Shown: positions 1 through 7,424, counted from the first letter of the stretch. The stretch is DNA of 11,147 nt from Anaerolineales bacterium (GCA_025938055.1 JAICQC010000117.1:1-11147); one strand, 5' to 3'. Translations and numbers: made by a program. Notes: generated from the sequence alone by a model not told the origin.

Positions 1-1
1 A

Positions 2-1015
2 GGGCGCTGCGCAGGGGGGGTCCGTTACCAATTCTCTACCGAGGTCAACATACGACTCTCGCTTGAAAGCCTGCCCATGATCGAACGCTTCAGAGAGGAG
101 ATCGGGCAGGACGTGAACTACCGTCAATGCGGCTATCTGCTGATTGCCACCAACGAACACGATGCAGCCACGTTCAAGCGCAATGTCGACTTACAGAACA
201 GTCTGGGCGTGCAAACCCAGCTTCTCAGCGGTGATCAGATCCGCGAATGTCTGCCGCTCATGAACTTTGAGGATGCGATTGCCGGGACGTTCCATCACAA
301 GGATGGGCTGGTGGACCCCAACAGCGTCGTTGCGGGATATATCCGCGCCGCGCAGAGGTTGGGCGCAAAAGCCATTAGCCGCGCGGAGGTGACTGGTATC
401 CACGTCCGTGGCGGACAAGTTCAGGCAGTGGAAACAACTGAGGGCGTGATTCAGACCAATATCGTCCTTAACGCCGCGGGTCCCTGGGCGGGGCTGATCG
501 GTGAGATGGCAGGCGTACAGATCCCGATCGTCCCCATCCGCAGGCAGATGTTCACAACGAACGCCTTGGAGGAAATCCCTGAAGATTTTCCTTTTGTGAT
601 TGATTTCGGGCAGTCGTTATACTTCCACCGTGAAGGCGAAGGCTTGCTGGTAGGCATGAGCAATCAGAATGAAAAGCCAGGCTTCGACCAGAATGTGGAT
701 AAAGAGTTCGAATTTGTGAATCTTGAAGCCGCCATCGTGCGCATGCCTCTGCTCGAACGCGCAAGCCGGGCATCCCATTGGGCAGGGTTGTATGAAGTGA
801 CCCCGGACGCGCACCCGATCTTTGGCGGGAGCCCGGTGCAGGGCTTTACCATTTGCGCAGGTTTTTCAGGGCACGGCTTCATGCACGGACCGGTCGCCGG
901 AAAACTTATGAGCGAATATATTCTGAATGGAAAATTTTCCACTCCTGATATTTCGATTCTAGACCTGGCGCGCTTCGAAGAAGGAAGATTAATTAGAGAG
1001 TACAATGTGGTGTAA
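2..1015 (+). CDS. FAD-dependent oxidoreductase, DAO / sarcosine oxidase beta-like family (5' partial)
   Basis: This is a flavoenzyme of the DAO superfamily (sarcosine oxidase beta, glycine oxidase, archaeal L-proline dehydrogenase beta), which oxidises amino acids or secondary amines with FAD. The frame is open from base 2 and gives GRCAGGVRYQFSTEVNIRLS, the conserved block that follows the FAD-binding Rossmann fold in this family. The ATG at 77 is therefore internal and the true start lies upstream of the window. The GxGxxG motif is also outside the window. Visible family features are LNAAGPWAG near 475, the HPIFGGSP stretch near 810, and the C-terminal FAD/substrate block AGFSGHGFMHGPVAGKLM near 860-910. 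About 337 residues are present, against roughly 380-400 for complete relatives. The gene ends with TAA just before a palindrome-rich gap. The exact substrate cannot be told from this fragment. Confidence 0.88.
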   Translation, partial: GRCAGGVRYQFSTEVNIRLSLESLPMIERFREEIGQDVNYRQCGYLLIATNEHDAATFKRNVDLQNSLGVQTQLLSGDQIRECLPLMNFEDAIAGTFHHKDGLVDPNSVVAGYIRAAQRLGAKAISRAEVTGIHVRGGQVQAVETTEGVIQTNIVLNAAGPWAGLIGEMAGVQIPIVPIRRQMFTTNALEEIPEDFPFVIDFGQSLYFHREGEGLLVGMSNQNEKPGFDQNVDKEFEFVNLEAAIVRMPLLERASRASHWAGLYEVTPDAHPIFGGSPVQGFTICAGFSGHGFMHGPVAGKLMSEYILNGKFSTPDISILDLARFEEGRLIREYNVV

Positions 1016-1207
1016 TTCCTCGCGCTGAGCGAAGTGCCGTGCCTGAGTGTTTGTCGAAGCGTCGGCACGTAGTCGAAGCGCGCGTAGCTATAAAATAGCG
1101 GATTTACTCTGCAACTCGCTCTCGCCTGCACTTGCGTCAGGTGCAAGTGTCGACTTCGTTCGTCGCGAAGAGCGTTCCTCACTCCGCTCAGGACGAATAA
1201 TAAGCTT
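1016..1207. repeat. Palindrome-rich intergenic region (REP-like)
   Basis: This 192-base gap holds no convincing gene but is dense in repeats. CTGAGCG at 1025-1031 is mirrored by CGCTCAG at 1185-1191, so the pair brackets most of the gap. GTGCCG at 1034-1039 can pair with CGGCAC at 1063-1068, and overlapping CGTGCC at 1038-1043 with GGCACG at 1064-1069. GTCGAAGCG occurs twice as a direct repeat (1053-1061 and 1072-1080). GCTA-TAAAA-TAGC lies at 1087-1099. A perfect 7-bp hairpin sits at 1129-1149. The CTGAG...GTCGAAG core resembles short intergenic palindromes that I recall from many environmental bacterial genomes; this is memory, not a search result. The right end (AGGACGA) may also serve as a poor ribosome-binding region for the next gene. 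Confidence 0.6.
1129..1149. repeat. Perfect inverted repeat, 7-bp stem, 7-nt loop
   Basis: CACTTGC, a GTCAGGT loop, then GCAAGTG. No T-tract follows, so it is not a classical intrinsic terminator on either strand. It may fold in RNA read through from the oxidoreductase gene, or be part of the surrounding repeat element. Confidence 0.6.
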
Positions 1208-2341
1208 ATGCCCTCCGCCGAAATTATCACGATTGGAACCGAGATCTTACTGGGTGAAATTGTAGACACCAACACGCGCTACATCGCGCGAACACTGCGC
1301 GGCATGGGGGTGGATTTATACCGTACGGTCACCATCGGCGACAACCTCGAGCGCATCGCCGAGGCGATCCACAATTCAATGAACCGCTCAGAAATCGTCA
1401 TCACCACAGGCGGGCTGGGTCCTACCATAGATGACCCCACGCGTGATGCGGTCGCGAAAGCGGTCGGGGTGGAGACCGAATTTCGCGAAGACCTGTGGGA
1501 ACAGGTCGTTGCGATCATTTCGCGTTACGGCCGCAAGCCATCCGAGAATCAAAAGCGCCAGGCGTATGTACCAAAAGGCGCCCTTGCGATTCCGAACCCG
1601 GTGGGTACGGCGCCCTGTTTCATCGTGGAGACCGAGCGCAACGCTGTCATTTCACTCCCTGGTGTTCCCAATGAAATGGAACACATCCTGCACGAATCAA
1701 TCATCCCTTATTTGCAAAGACGGTTCAGCCTGGAAGAGATCATCAAGATCCACGTTCTGCATTGCGCGGGCTTGGGCGAAGGCATGATTGACGAAAAGAT
1801 CGATGATCTCGAAAAGCTTAGCAACCCGACCGTCGGGCTTGCCGCGCATACAGGCGTGGTGGATATCCGTATTGCGGCAAAGGCGAAAAGTGAAGCCGAA
1901 GCAGATAGGATGATCGCGGAGATCGAAGCGAAAATCCGGGAGCGGCTCGGGGAGGCTGTTTTCGGAGTGGATGAAGAGAAACTGGAGGATGTGGCTCTTA
2001 AGGAAGTGGCAAAACGCGGCTGGACGTTGACCGGTGTGGAATCCGGGCTCGATGGATTGCTGGCGCGTAAAGTCCCGCACACCGTATCGTTATCGGACCT
2101 CACGCCTGATGCCCTGCTGGCAGCTTTACGCGCCGCCCGCGCCGATTCCAACGCAGACGCGGCGCTGGGCGTTGCCATGTATCTCGAAGAACGCGCCGCG
2201 GAGATCGCCCTGATCACACCGCGCGGCGAAAAGACTCATCGCATCATCTATGGCGGACCCCCGCGCAGCCTGGCGCGCTGGTCTGTTAATATTGCCCTGG
2301 ACTGGCTGCGCCGCCGCGCCATGGACCAGGAGGGCAACTGA
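1208..2341 (+). CDS. cinA: CinA-like protein with degenerate C-terminal deamidase domain
   Basis: CinA-family proteins combine an N-terminal MoCF/molybdopterin-binding-like (COG1058) domain, linked to ADP-ribose/nucleotide pyrophosphatase activity, with a C-terminal PncC domain that deamidates nicotinamide mononucleotide. The N-terminal domain is clear: EIITIGTEILLGEIVDTN at the start, TGGLGPTIDD at residues 67-76, NPVGTAPCF at 130-138 and SLPGVPNEME at 149-158. The C-terminal domain is recognisable only in outline. The usual ESCTGG active-site motif reads ESGLDG (residues 278-283), and the following GSS...GGVVAYSN block is absent. Total length is 377 residues, against about 410-430 for full CinA. 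PncC activity is therefore probably lost, while the pyrophosphatase-like domain looks intact. The ATG start fits the family N-terminus, but the ribosome-binding site is weak (AGGA about 14 bases upstream). It heads a four-gene run, and its TGA lies 1 base before the next ATG. Confidence 0.88.
   Translation: MPSAEIITIGTEILLGEIVDTNTRYIARTLRGMGVDLYRTVTIGDNLERIAEAIHNSMNRSEIVITTGGLGPTIDDPTRDAVAKAVGVETEFREDLWEQVVAIISRYGRKPSENQKRQAYVPKGALAIPNPVGTAPCFIVETERNAVISLPGVPNEMEHILHESIIPYLQRRFSLEEIIKIHVLHCAGLGEGMIDEKIDDLEKLSNPTVGLAAHTGVVDIRIAAKAKSEAEADRMIAEIEAKIRERLGEAVFGVDEEKLEDVALKEVAKRGWTLTGVESGLDGLLARKVPHTVSLSDLTPDALLAALRAARADSNADAALGVAMYLEERAAEIALITPRGEKTHRIIYGGPPRSLARWSVNIALDWLRRRAMDQEGN
2328..2333 (+). 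promoter_or_regulatory. Shine-Dalgarno site fixing the M14 peptidase start
   Basis: A perfect AGGAGG lies inside the end of the cinA-like gene, 9 bases before the ATG at 2343. It selects that ATG over an in-frame start at 2250, which would add 31 residues overlapping cinA. Confidence 0.8.
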
Positions 2342-2342
2342 C

Positions 2343-3311
2343 ATGGCACGCCGCAAGAAACCATCCCATGCCTGGGTCTACATGATCTGGGGAATCAATG
2401 GGCTGGGGCTTCTCGCAATTCTGATCATTTCTGTGTTGTATACCACCAGCCTGCGTGTGTCGGCTGCCGAGGAGCCGCTGGCGATTGCGGATCCCGAAGC
2501 AACGCGCGTGATTCCACCCACCAGTTATTTACTGCCCACACTCACGCCGAATCCACACTACACGCCGCCTTCCTTTGAGACATCCACACCCTTTGAACTG
2601 GGAGACGGTCTGGACGCAGCCATTATTGGCTTTTCACTTGCCGGTCGCCCGATCCATGCCTACACGTTCGGGGCTGGCGAAAGAGAGTATCTCATCGTAG
2701 CTGGCATCCATGGCGGCTACGAATGGAATACGATTGAGCTCGCCAATGAATTGATTACCCACATTTACGACAACCCAGGAGTTATCCCCAGCGATGTGAC
2801 CCTGTATATCATCCGCAACCTGAACCCGGATGGAGAAGCGCGCGCCCACGGCGTGGACGGGCGTGTCAACAACAACGGCGTGGACCTCAACCGCAACTTC
2901 CCCACCGAAAACTGGACGGACGAATGGGACCGCGATGGCTGCTGGATCTACCGTCCCACCACCGGCGGCACATACGGAGGCTCGGAGCCGGAGACACGTA
3001 CCGTCATGAGCTTTATCCGCAGCCGCGAGATCGAAGCGTTGATCAGTTATCATAGCGCCGCGCTGGGTGTCTTCCCTGGCGGCGTTCCGTGGACGCAAGA
3101 CTCGAAACGCCTGGCAGCAGCCCTGGCGAAAGCAACAGGCTATCCATACCCGCCGATCGACACCGGCTGCGAATACACCGGCACCCTGGCGGACTGGGCT
3201 GTGGAGAATGGCATTGGCGCGGCAGTGGACATGGAATTGAGAAATCACAGCGATACGGATTTCGAAGAGAATCTCAGGGCGCTGGAAGTGTTTTTGGAAT
3301 TTGTACCGTAA
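2343..3311 (+). CDS. Membrane-anchored M14-family zinc carboxypeptidase
   Basis: This 322-residue protein has a basic N-terminus and one hydrophobic segment (about residues 12-34), which suggests a signal anchor with the enzyme outside the cytoplasmic membrane. A low-complexity Thr/Pro linker follows, then the M14 catalytic fold. Expected M14 residues are visible: IHGGYE at 122-127 (zinc ligands H123 and probably E127), NLNPDG, GVDLNRN with N183-R184 (substrate carboxylate binding), third zinc ligand H237 in YHS, and general base E298 in MELRNH. The H-to-E spacing is HxxxE, not the textbook HxxE. The family cleaves C-terminal residues from peptides, or cell-wall peptides in some members; the substrate here is unknown. 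It lies 1 base after cinA and 24 bases before the amidohydrolase, so co-transcription is likely. Confidence 0.85.
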   Translation: MARRKKPSHAWVYMIWGINGLGLLAILIISVLYTTSLRVSAAEEPLAIADPEATRVIPPTSYLLPTLTPNPHYTPPSFETSTPFELGDGLDAAIIGFSLAGRPIHAYTFGAGEREYLIVAGIHGGYEWNTIELANELITHIYDNPGVIPSDVTLYIIRNLNPDGEARAHGVDGRVNNNGVDLNRNFPTENWTDEWDRDGCWIYRPTTGGTYGGSEPETRTVMSFIRSREIEALISYHSAALGVFPGGVPWTQDSKRLAAALAKATGYPYPPIDTGCEYTGTLADWAVENGIGAAVDMELRNHSDTDFEENLRALEVFLEFVP

Positions 3312-3335
3312 ACCGAAATTATCAAAGGAGAATGA

Positions 3336-5357
3336 ATGACGCAGCAAGTTGACACCCTCTTCACGAACGCTCTCATCCTCACCATGGATGAAAACTTCTC
3401 GCAATATAATCCCGGGGCTGTCGCGGTGAAAGGCGACAGCATCGTCGCGGTGGGAGATGAAGATGAGGTCAAAAAGGAATACGCTACGCGTGCGCAGGAT
3501 GTGATTGACTGTAACCGCAAGATTCTGATGCCCGGGCTGATCAACGCGCACACGCATGTGCCGATGACTCTCCTGCGCGGTCTCGCGGATGACCTCCGGC
3601 TGGATGTGTGGCTGATGGGGTATATGATGCCAGTCGAACGCGAATTTGTCTCGCCGGAATTTGTCCGCCTGGGTACCTTGCTGGCGTGCGCCGAACAGAT
3701 CCGCAGCGGAGTGACGACGTTTAACGATATGTACTATTTCGAAGAGGATGTCGCAAAAGCTGCGGCAGACGCGGGCATGCGCGCGGTCTGCGGGCAGACT
3801 GTGATGAAGTTCCCCGCGCCCGATGCCGCCTCCTACGAAGACTCCCTTCAGATGGCGCGCGAGTTCATCCAGCGCTGGAAGGACCACCCGCTGATCGTAC
3901 CCGCGGTCGCGCCGCATGCGCCCTACACCTGCACCGCCGAGATCCTGCGCGTCACAGCCGAGCTTGCCAGAGAGTTCGATGTGCCTCTCCATACCCACCT
4001 CTCCGAAACATCCTTCGAAGTGGAGAATATACGTGAAGAACATGGCATCCCCGTCATTCCGTATGTGAAGAAGCAGGGTTTGTTCGAGGCAAAGGTCATC
4101 GCGGCGCACTGCGTCCATGTAGATACCGGTGAGATGCGCACCATGCTGCACGCGGGAGCGGGTGTCTCTCATAACCCCTCGTCGAATCTCAAACTCGCCT
4201 CGGGCTTCGCACCGGTCGTCAAAATGATTGAAACCGGACTTAACGTCGGTATCGGCACGGATGGTCCCGCCTCGAACAACGACCTGGATATGTTCGAGGA
4301 AGTGCGCCTCGCCGCGTTTATCGCCAAGGCTGTGACCAACGACCCCACTTCCCTGCCCGCCCCGTGGGCACTGCTCATGGCGACAAGGCTCGGCGCACAG
4401 GCGCTCCATATTGGACATCTGACAGGTTCCATTGAAACGGGCAAACGCGCTGACCTGATTCTGGTGGATATTTCGCCGCTGCACAACTCTCCATCATTCA
4501 AGCGCGCTGCGGACAATGCCTACGCGCAAATCGTCTACGCAGGCAAATCCACCGATGTGAGCGATGTGATGGTCAACGGCAAGTGGCTGATGCGCAATCA
4601 CCAGTTACTGACTCTAAATGAAGGGGAACTGCTCTCACAAGCCGCAGAAGTCGCGAAGAAGATCGATGCATTCCTGATCGATCGCGAGCAATCTGTGTTG
4701 TCAAAACTGATCGCGCTGGGCGGGTCGCTGGAACAGGAATCGTTCGAGGTGCAGGTCAAGGTCAAGATCACGAATCCGGACCCAATCATCCAGGCATTGA
4801 AGCGGCCCGAGATCGACGTGATCCGCAAGCGGCACTATCGCGAACACGATGTCTACTTCTTCTTCGATGACCCATCCCAGGGACGCCTGCGTTACCGCGA
4901 AGACGACTTCATTGATGACGTGAAAGGCATCGTGACGAACGTGCGCGCAAGGTTGACGCTCATCGGTCTCAAGCGGGAAGGGAAGTTCGAAGACCAGGTC
5001 TTGCTTTCCCGCAGCCGCTACATTGCGCCTGCGTCACAGTCACTGCGTTTCTATCGCGAATACTTTAAACCGAAATCCGAGATCGTCATCGAAAAGGACC
5101 GCCTGCGCTGGCTGATCACCTACAAGGATACAGAGTTCTTTGTCAATCTCGACCAGATGAGAGAACCGCAGTTGGGATATTATCTTGAGATCAAGAGCCG
5201 CACCTGGAGCCGCAAAGATGCTGACCACAAGGCACACCTCGCGAGCGAATTACTTTCCGTGCTGGACGCTTCGAGCGGTGAAACGGTGACCGAAGATTAT
5301 ATTGACATTGTCCGAACTGCCGCTGCGCGGCGTGCTACGCATGTGAGCGAGGCTTGA
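3336..5357 (+). CDS. MTA/SAH deaminase-type amidohydrolase fused to a C-terminal CYTH domain
   Basis: Residues 1 to about 445 are an amidohydrolase of the MtaD type, which deaminates 5'-methylthioadenosine, S-adenosylhomocysteine or adenosine. Metal and catalytic residues are in place: H72xH74 in NAHTHVP, H194 in APHAPYT, H221 and E224 in HTHLSET, H258 in AAHCVH, and D309 in GTDGPASNN. Family MtaD proteins are about 400-450 residues long; this one has 673. The extra part (about 470-660) resembles a CYTH triphosphate tunnel domain: FEVQVKVKI at 470-478 (ExQxK in place of ExExK), GRLRYRED at 515-522, and LGYYLEIKSR around E618. CYTH enzymes act on triphosphates (inorganic triphosphatase, ThTPase, class IV adenylate cyclase). 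No stop or frameshift separates the two parts. The ATG is preceded by AAAGGAG at 3324-3330, 5 bases away. The deaminase call is strong, the CYTH call moderate, and the joint function unknown. Confidence 0.85.
   Translation: MTQQVDTLFTNALILTMDENFSQYNPGAVAVKGDSIVAVGDEDEVKKEYATRAQDVIDCNRKILMPGLINAHTHVPMTLLRGLADDLRLDVWLMGYMMPVEREFVSPEFVRLGTLLACAEQIRSGVTTFNDMYYFEEDVAKAAADAGMRAVCGQTVMKFPAPDAASYEDSLQMAREFIQRWKDHPLIVPAVAPHAPYTCTAEILRVTAELAREFDVPLHTHLSETSFEVENIREEHGIPVIPYVKKQGLFEAKVIAAHCVHVDTGEMRTMLHAGAGVSHNPSSNLKLASGFAPVVKMIETGLNVGIGTDGPASNNDLDMFEEVRLAAFIAKAVTNDPTSLPAPWALLMATRLGAQALHIGHLTGSIETGKRADLILVDISPLHNSPSFKRAADNAYAQIVYAGKSTDVSDVMVNGKWLMRNHQLLTLNEGELLSQAAEVAKKIDAFLIDREQSVLSKLIALGGSLEQESFEVQVKVKITNPDPIIQALKRPEIDVIRKRHYREHDVYFFFDDPSQGRLRYREDDFIDDVKGIVTNVRARLTLIGLKREGKFEDQVLLSRSRYIAPASQSLRFYREYFKPKSEIVIEKDRLRWLITYKDTEFFVNLDQMREPQLGYYLEIKSRTWSRKDADHKAHLASELLSVLDASSGETVTEDYIDIVRTAAARRATHVSEA
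5349..5352 (+). promoter_or_regulatory. Probable Shine-Dalgarno site deciding the membrane-protein start
   Basis: GAGG ends 7 bases before a GTG at 5360 but only 1 base before the alternative in-frame TTG at 5354, so the GTG is the better start. Confidence 0.5.
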
Positions 5358-5359
5358 TC

Positions 5360-6391
5360 GTGCGAAGCATTGGACAGATGTTCGCGGCGATCTGCGTTTT
5401 ACTTTTCGTGATCAGCGGTGTCTTCGTTCTGCTGGTTTTCAATATCGAGGCAAAGGCGTTTTCCTCGGCTACCTATAAACAGGCATTCGAGGACCAGCGT
5501 CTCTATGAGCGGATGCCCGCGATGCTGGGGACGATCTTAACAACGTATATTGCCCAGAATGGGAGCGCTGTTCCTTTCCTGCAGGTATTGACGGTGGAAG
5601 ACTGGCAAAACAACATCACCTTGCTGTTGCCCCCTGAAGAACTCAAGGTAATGGCAAACAACGCCCTGGATGCCACATTTGATTATTTGAACGGCACGAC
5701 CAGTTCGGCAGTGATCTCTCTGCTGCCGGTCAAAGCTCATCTGGCGGGCGACTCCGGGATGCGGCTTGTACTGGAGATCCTGCGGCGTCAGCCCGCCTGC
5801 ACGCCCGAACAACTGACCCAGATGGCCCTCGGATTCTTCGGCGGGCAGATCGCGCTTTGCAATCCGCCCGAAGAGGCAATCGGATTAATGATGCCGTTTC
5901 TTCAGTCCCAGCTTCAAAGCATGACGGCGGTCTTCCCGGATGAAGTGACGTTCATTCCGGGCACGTTAAGCGGCACGCCAGACGACCCGCGTCTGAGGCT
6001 CAACACGGTCCGTTCCGCGATCAAGCTGACGCCGTTCATCCCCGCGATCCTGCTGGTTGCCATCGCGATATTTGCCGTCCGCAGCATCGCAGCCTGGCTC
6101 ACATGGTGGGGATGGCCCTTGCTGCTTGCGGGTGGGATCAGCGTCCTGATCGGACTCTTCGGCTCGCCGATCATCGGCGGGATCTTGCAGGTCCTGATCC
6201 AAAACCAGGTAGCGGTTCTTATCCCGCCTGTCTTAGCTTCGAGCATCGCCGAGACCGCCAGTGCAGTGACCCGCCAAATGCTCACACCGGTATTGATCCA
6301 GGGACTGATTCTTGCCGTGCTCGGGTCTGGCATGGTCATCCTTGCGCTCTTTCTCCCCAGGAGCGAGTCGAGCTTGTACACGCCTCTATAG
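5360..6391 (+). CDS. Four-helix membrane protein with large extracytoplasmic domain, function unknown
   Basis: I do not recognise a named family. From the GTG at 5360 the protein has 343 residues. A first transmembrane helix lies at about 8-27. A mostly polar region of about 195 residues follows, with two cysteines (C147 in PACTPEQ and C167 in ALCNPP), plausibly a disulfide if exported. Three more hydrophobic helices lie at about 223-242, 250-268 and 311-331. The arrangement suggests one large extracytoplasmic domain held by the first and second helices, a second shorter outside segment, and both ends in the cytoplasm. An alternative TTG start at 5354 would overlap the stop codon of the upstream fusion gene and lacks a ribosome-binding site at usable distance. 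The tight junction implies translation coupled to the MtaD-CYTH gene. No catalytic motif was seen. Confidence 0.75.
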   Translation: MRSIGQMFAAICVLLFVISGVFVLLVFNIEAKAFSSATYKQAFEDQRLYERMPAMLGTILTTYIAQNGSAVPFLQVLTVEDWQNNITLLLPPEELKVMANNALDATFDYLNGTTSSAVISLLPVKAHLAGDSGMRLVLEILRRQPACTPEQLTQMALGFFGGQIALCNPPEEAIGLMMPFLQSQLQSMTAVFPDEVTFIPGTLSGTPDDPRLRLNTVRSAIKLTPFIPAILLVAIAIFAVRSIAAWLTWWGWPLLLAGGISVLIGLFGSPIIGGILQVLIQNQVAVLIPPVLASSIAETASAVTRQMLTPVLIQGLILAVLGSGMVILALFLPRSESSLYTPL

Positions 6392-6543
6392 ACCGCCCAA
6401 GCTGGGAGGTTGCTATCCGCCACTTTCTGGTTGCTTTCTCTCGTCTGTAACGCTGCACAAACGATCCCACCGACACCGCAACACTCGGTCTTTGATTCTG
6501 GTCGCACAGCATACGGTTTCTTTCCCTCCCCCAATTTTGCCTC

Positions 6544-6574
6544 TTGACTCTTGGGTTACACGAGGAACTATAGT
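6544..6574 (+). promoter_or_regulatory. MerR-type promoter with 19-bp spacer
   Basis: The -35 element TTGACT (6544-6549) and -10 element TATAGT (6569-6574) are separated by 19 bp, the over-long spacing typical of promoters controlled by MerR-family activators that untwist DNA. An imperfect dyad (CTTGGGTTACACGAG, 6550-6564) fills most of the spacer and is a likely operator. A transcript starting about 7 bases after the -10 element would begin at or next to the ATG at 6581. Confidence 0.75.
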
Positions 6575-6580
6575 ACTGGC

Positions 6581-7420
6581 ATGTTCCGTATAGGCGAGTT
6601 TTCACGAATCACGCGAGTGACCATCGACACGCTCCGTCACTATGACGCGCTTGGCTTGCTCAAGCCCGCGAACGTGGATCCATTCACGGGCTATCGCTAC
6701 TATTCTGCCAGGCAACTTGAGTCACTCAACCGCATTCTCGCGCTCAAGGAAGTTGGCTTTTCCCTAGAGGAGATCGCGCGCATTCTTCAGGATGATCTGA
6801 CCAACGACCAACTGCGTGGGATGCTCAAGGCGCAGCTCGTGCGGGCTGAACAGGAAGTGCAAGACGCCCAGCAGCGCCAGGAACGGATTCTGGCTCGCCT
6901 CCACTATCTTAACTCGGAGGATACTATGCCTGCTTATGATGTAACCGTGAAACCTGTGGAAGCGCTCACCGTCGCAGCGATGCGAGAGATCGTGCCATCC
7001 ATCGAGCAAATGCCTGAACGCTGCAGCGAGATGTTCAACACGATTGAAAAATGGGTACGAGCCAACAACCTGACTCTCGGTCCAGCCATGACCATCTACT
7101 ATAACGAAGGCTTTACGCGCGAAAACATCGACACCGAATGTTCATTCATCATCCAGGGCGCGCCCGCCGCCCGCCCTGCAGCACCGGACACATCCATTGA
7201 ACTGAAACGGATAGATGCCATTCCCCTGATGGCATCCACGGTTGTGACGGATGACTTCTACAAGAAGGTGGACGGTCTGACGCCCGCCTACAACGCCCTC
7301 GCTCAATGGATCGAGAACAATGGCTACCAGATCGCTGGACCGCCGCGTGAGTTGTTTTATGGCTCGGTGGAACAGGGAGACCTCACTGCAGAAGTGCAGT
7401 ACCCGGTGGAGAAAGCCTAA
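6581..7420 (+). CDS. MerR-family transcriptional regulator with GyrI-like effector domain (BmrR/BltR type)
   Basis: This 279-residue protein has an N-terminal MerR winged helix-turn-helix (about 1-70; starts MFRIGEFSRITRVTIDTLRHYD, with FTGYRYYSARQL), a charged dimerisation coiled coil (about 75-112), and a GyrI-like / BmrR C-terminal ligand domain (about 118-279). That domain ends in AEVQYPVEK, where E271 sits at the place of the conserved acidic residue that contacts cationic drugs in BmrR. Members bind lipophilic cations or other small molecules and activate efflux or self-expression. The ATG at 6581 matches the family N-terminus; an in-frame TTG at 6551 lies inside the promoter spacer and is rejected. 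No drug-efflux gene adjoins it. Its own promoter and terminator make it a single-gene unit that is probably autoregulated. Confidence 0.9.
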   Translation: MFRIGEFSRITRVTIDTLRHYDALGLLKPANVDPFTGYRYYSARQLESLNRILALKEVGFSLEEIARILQDDLTNDQLRGMLKAQLVRAEQEVQDAQQRQERILARLHYLNSEDTMPAYDVTVKPVEALTVAAMREIVPSIEQMPERCSEMFNTIEKWVRANNLTLGPAMTIYYNEGFTRENIDTECSFIIQGAPAARPAAPDTSIELKRIDAIPLMASTVVTDDFYKKVDGLTPAYNALAQWIENNGYQIAGPPRELFYGSVEQGDLTAEVQYPVEKA

Positions 7421-7424
7421 ACAT

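Noticed and set aside
77..1015. ATG at 77 as the start of the oxidoreductase
   Set aside because: The same frame is open back to base 2 and encodes a conserved family block before this Met, so the gene is truncated by the window edge.
1047..1265. Plus-strand open frame of 72 codons in the gap before cinA
   Set aside because: It is made of palindromic repeat sequence and then overlaps cinA in another frame. No ribosome-binding site was seen.
664..1275. Minus-strand open frame of 203 codons
   Set aside because: It spans the oxidoreductase C-terminus, the repeat-rich gap and the cinA start, and has no recognisable protein features.
2634..4484. Minus-strand open frame of 616 codons
   Set aside because: It lies opposite two well-supported genes (M14 peptidase and MtaD) and crosses both. 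Its composition (rich in Arg, His, Gly, Asp) shows no domain. It is a shadow of codon bias.
5914..6534. Minus-strand open frame of 206 codons
   Set aside because: It is antisense to the membrane protein gene with its clear hydrophobic helices, and runs into the promoter region. No domain was seen.
6392..6543. Possible gene, RNA or terminator between the membrane protein gene and merR
   Set aside because: Only a small CCCAAGCTGGG dyad without a T-tract was seen. Nothing is supportable in these 152 bases apart from the promoter that begins at 6544.
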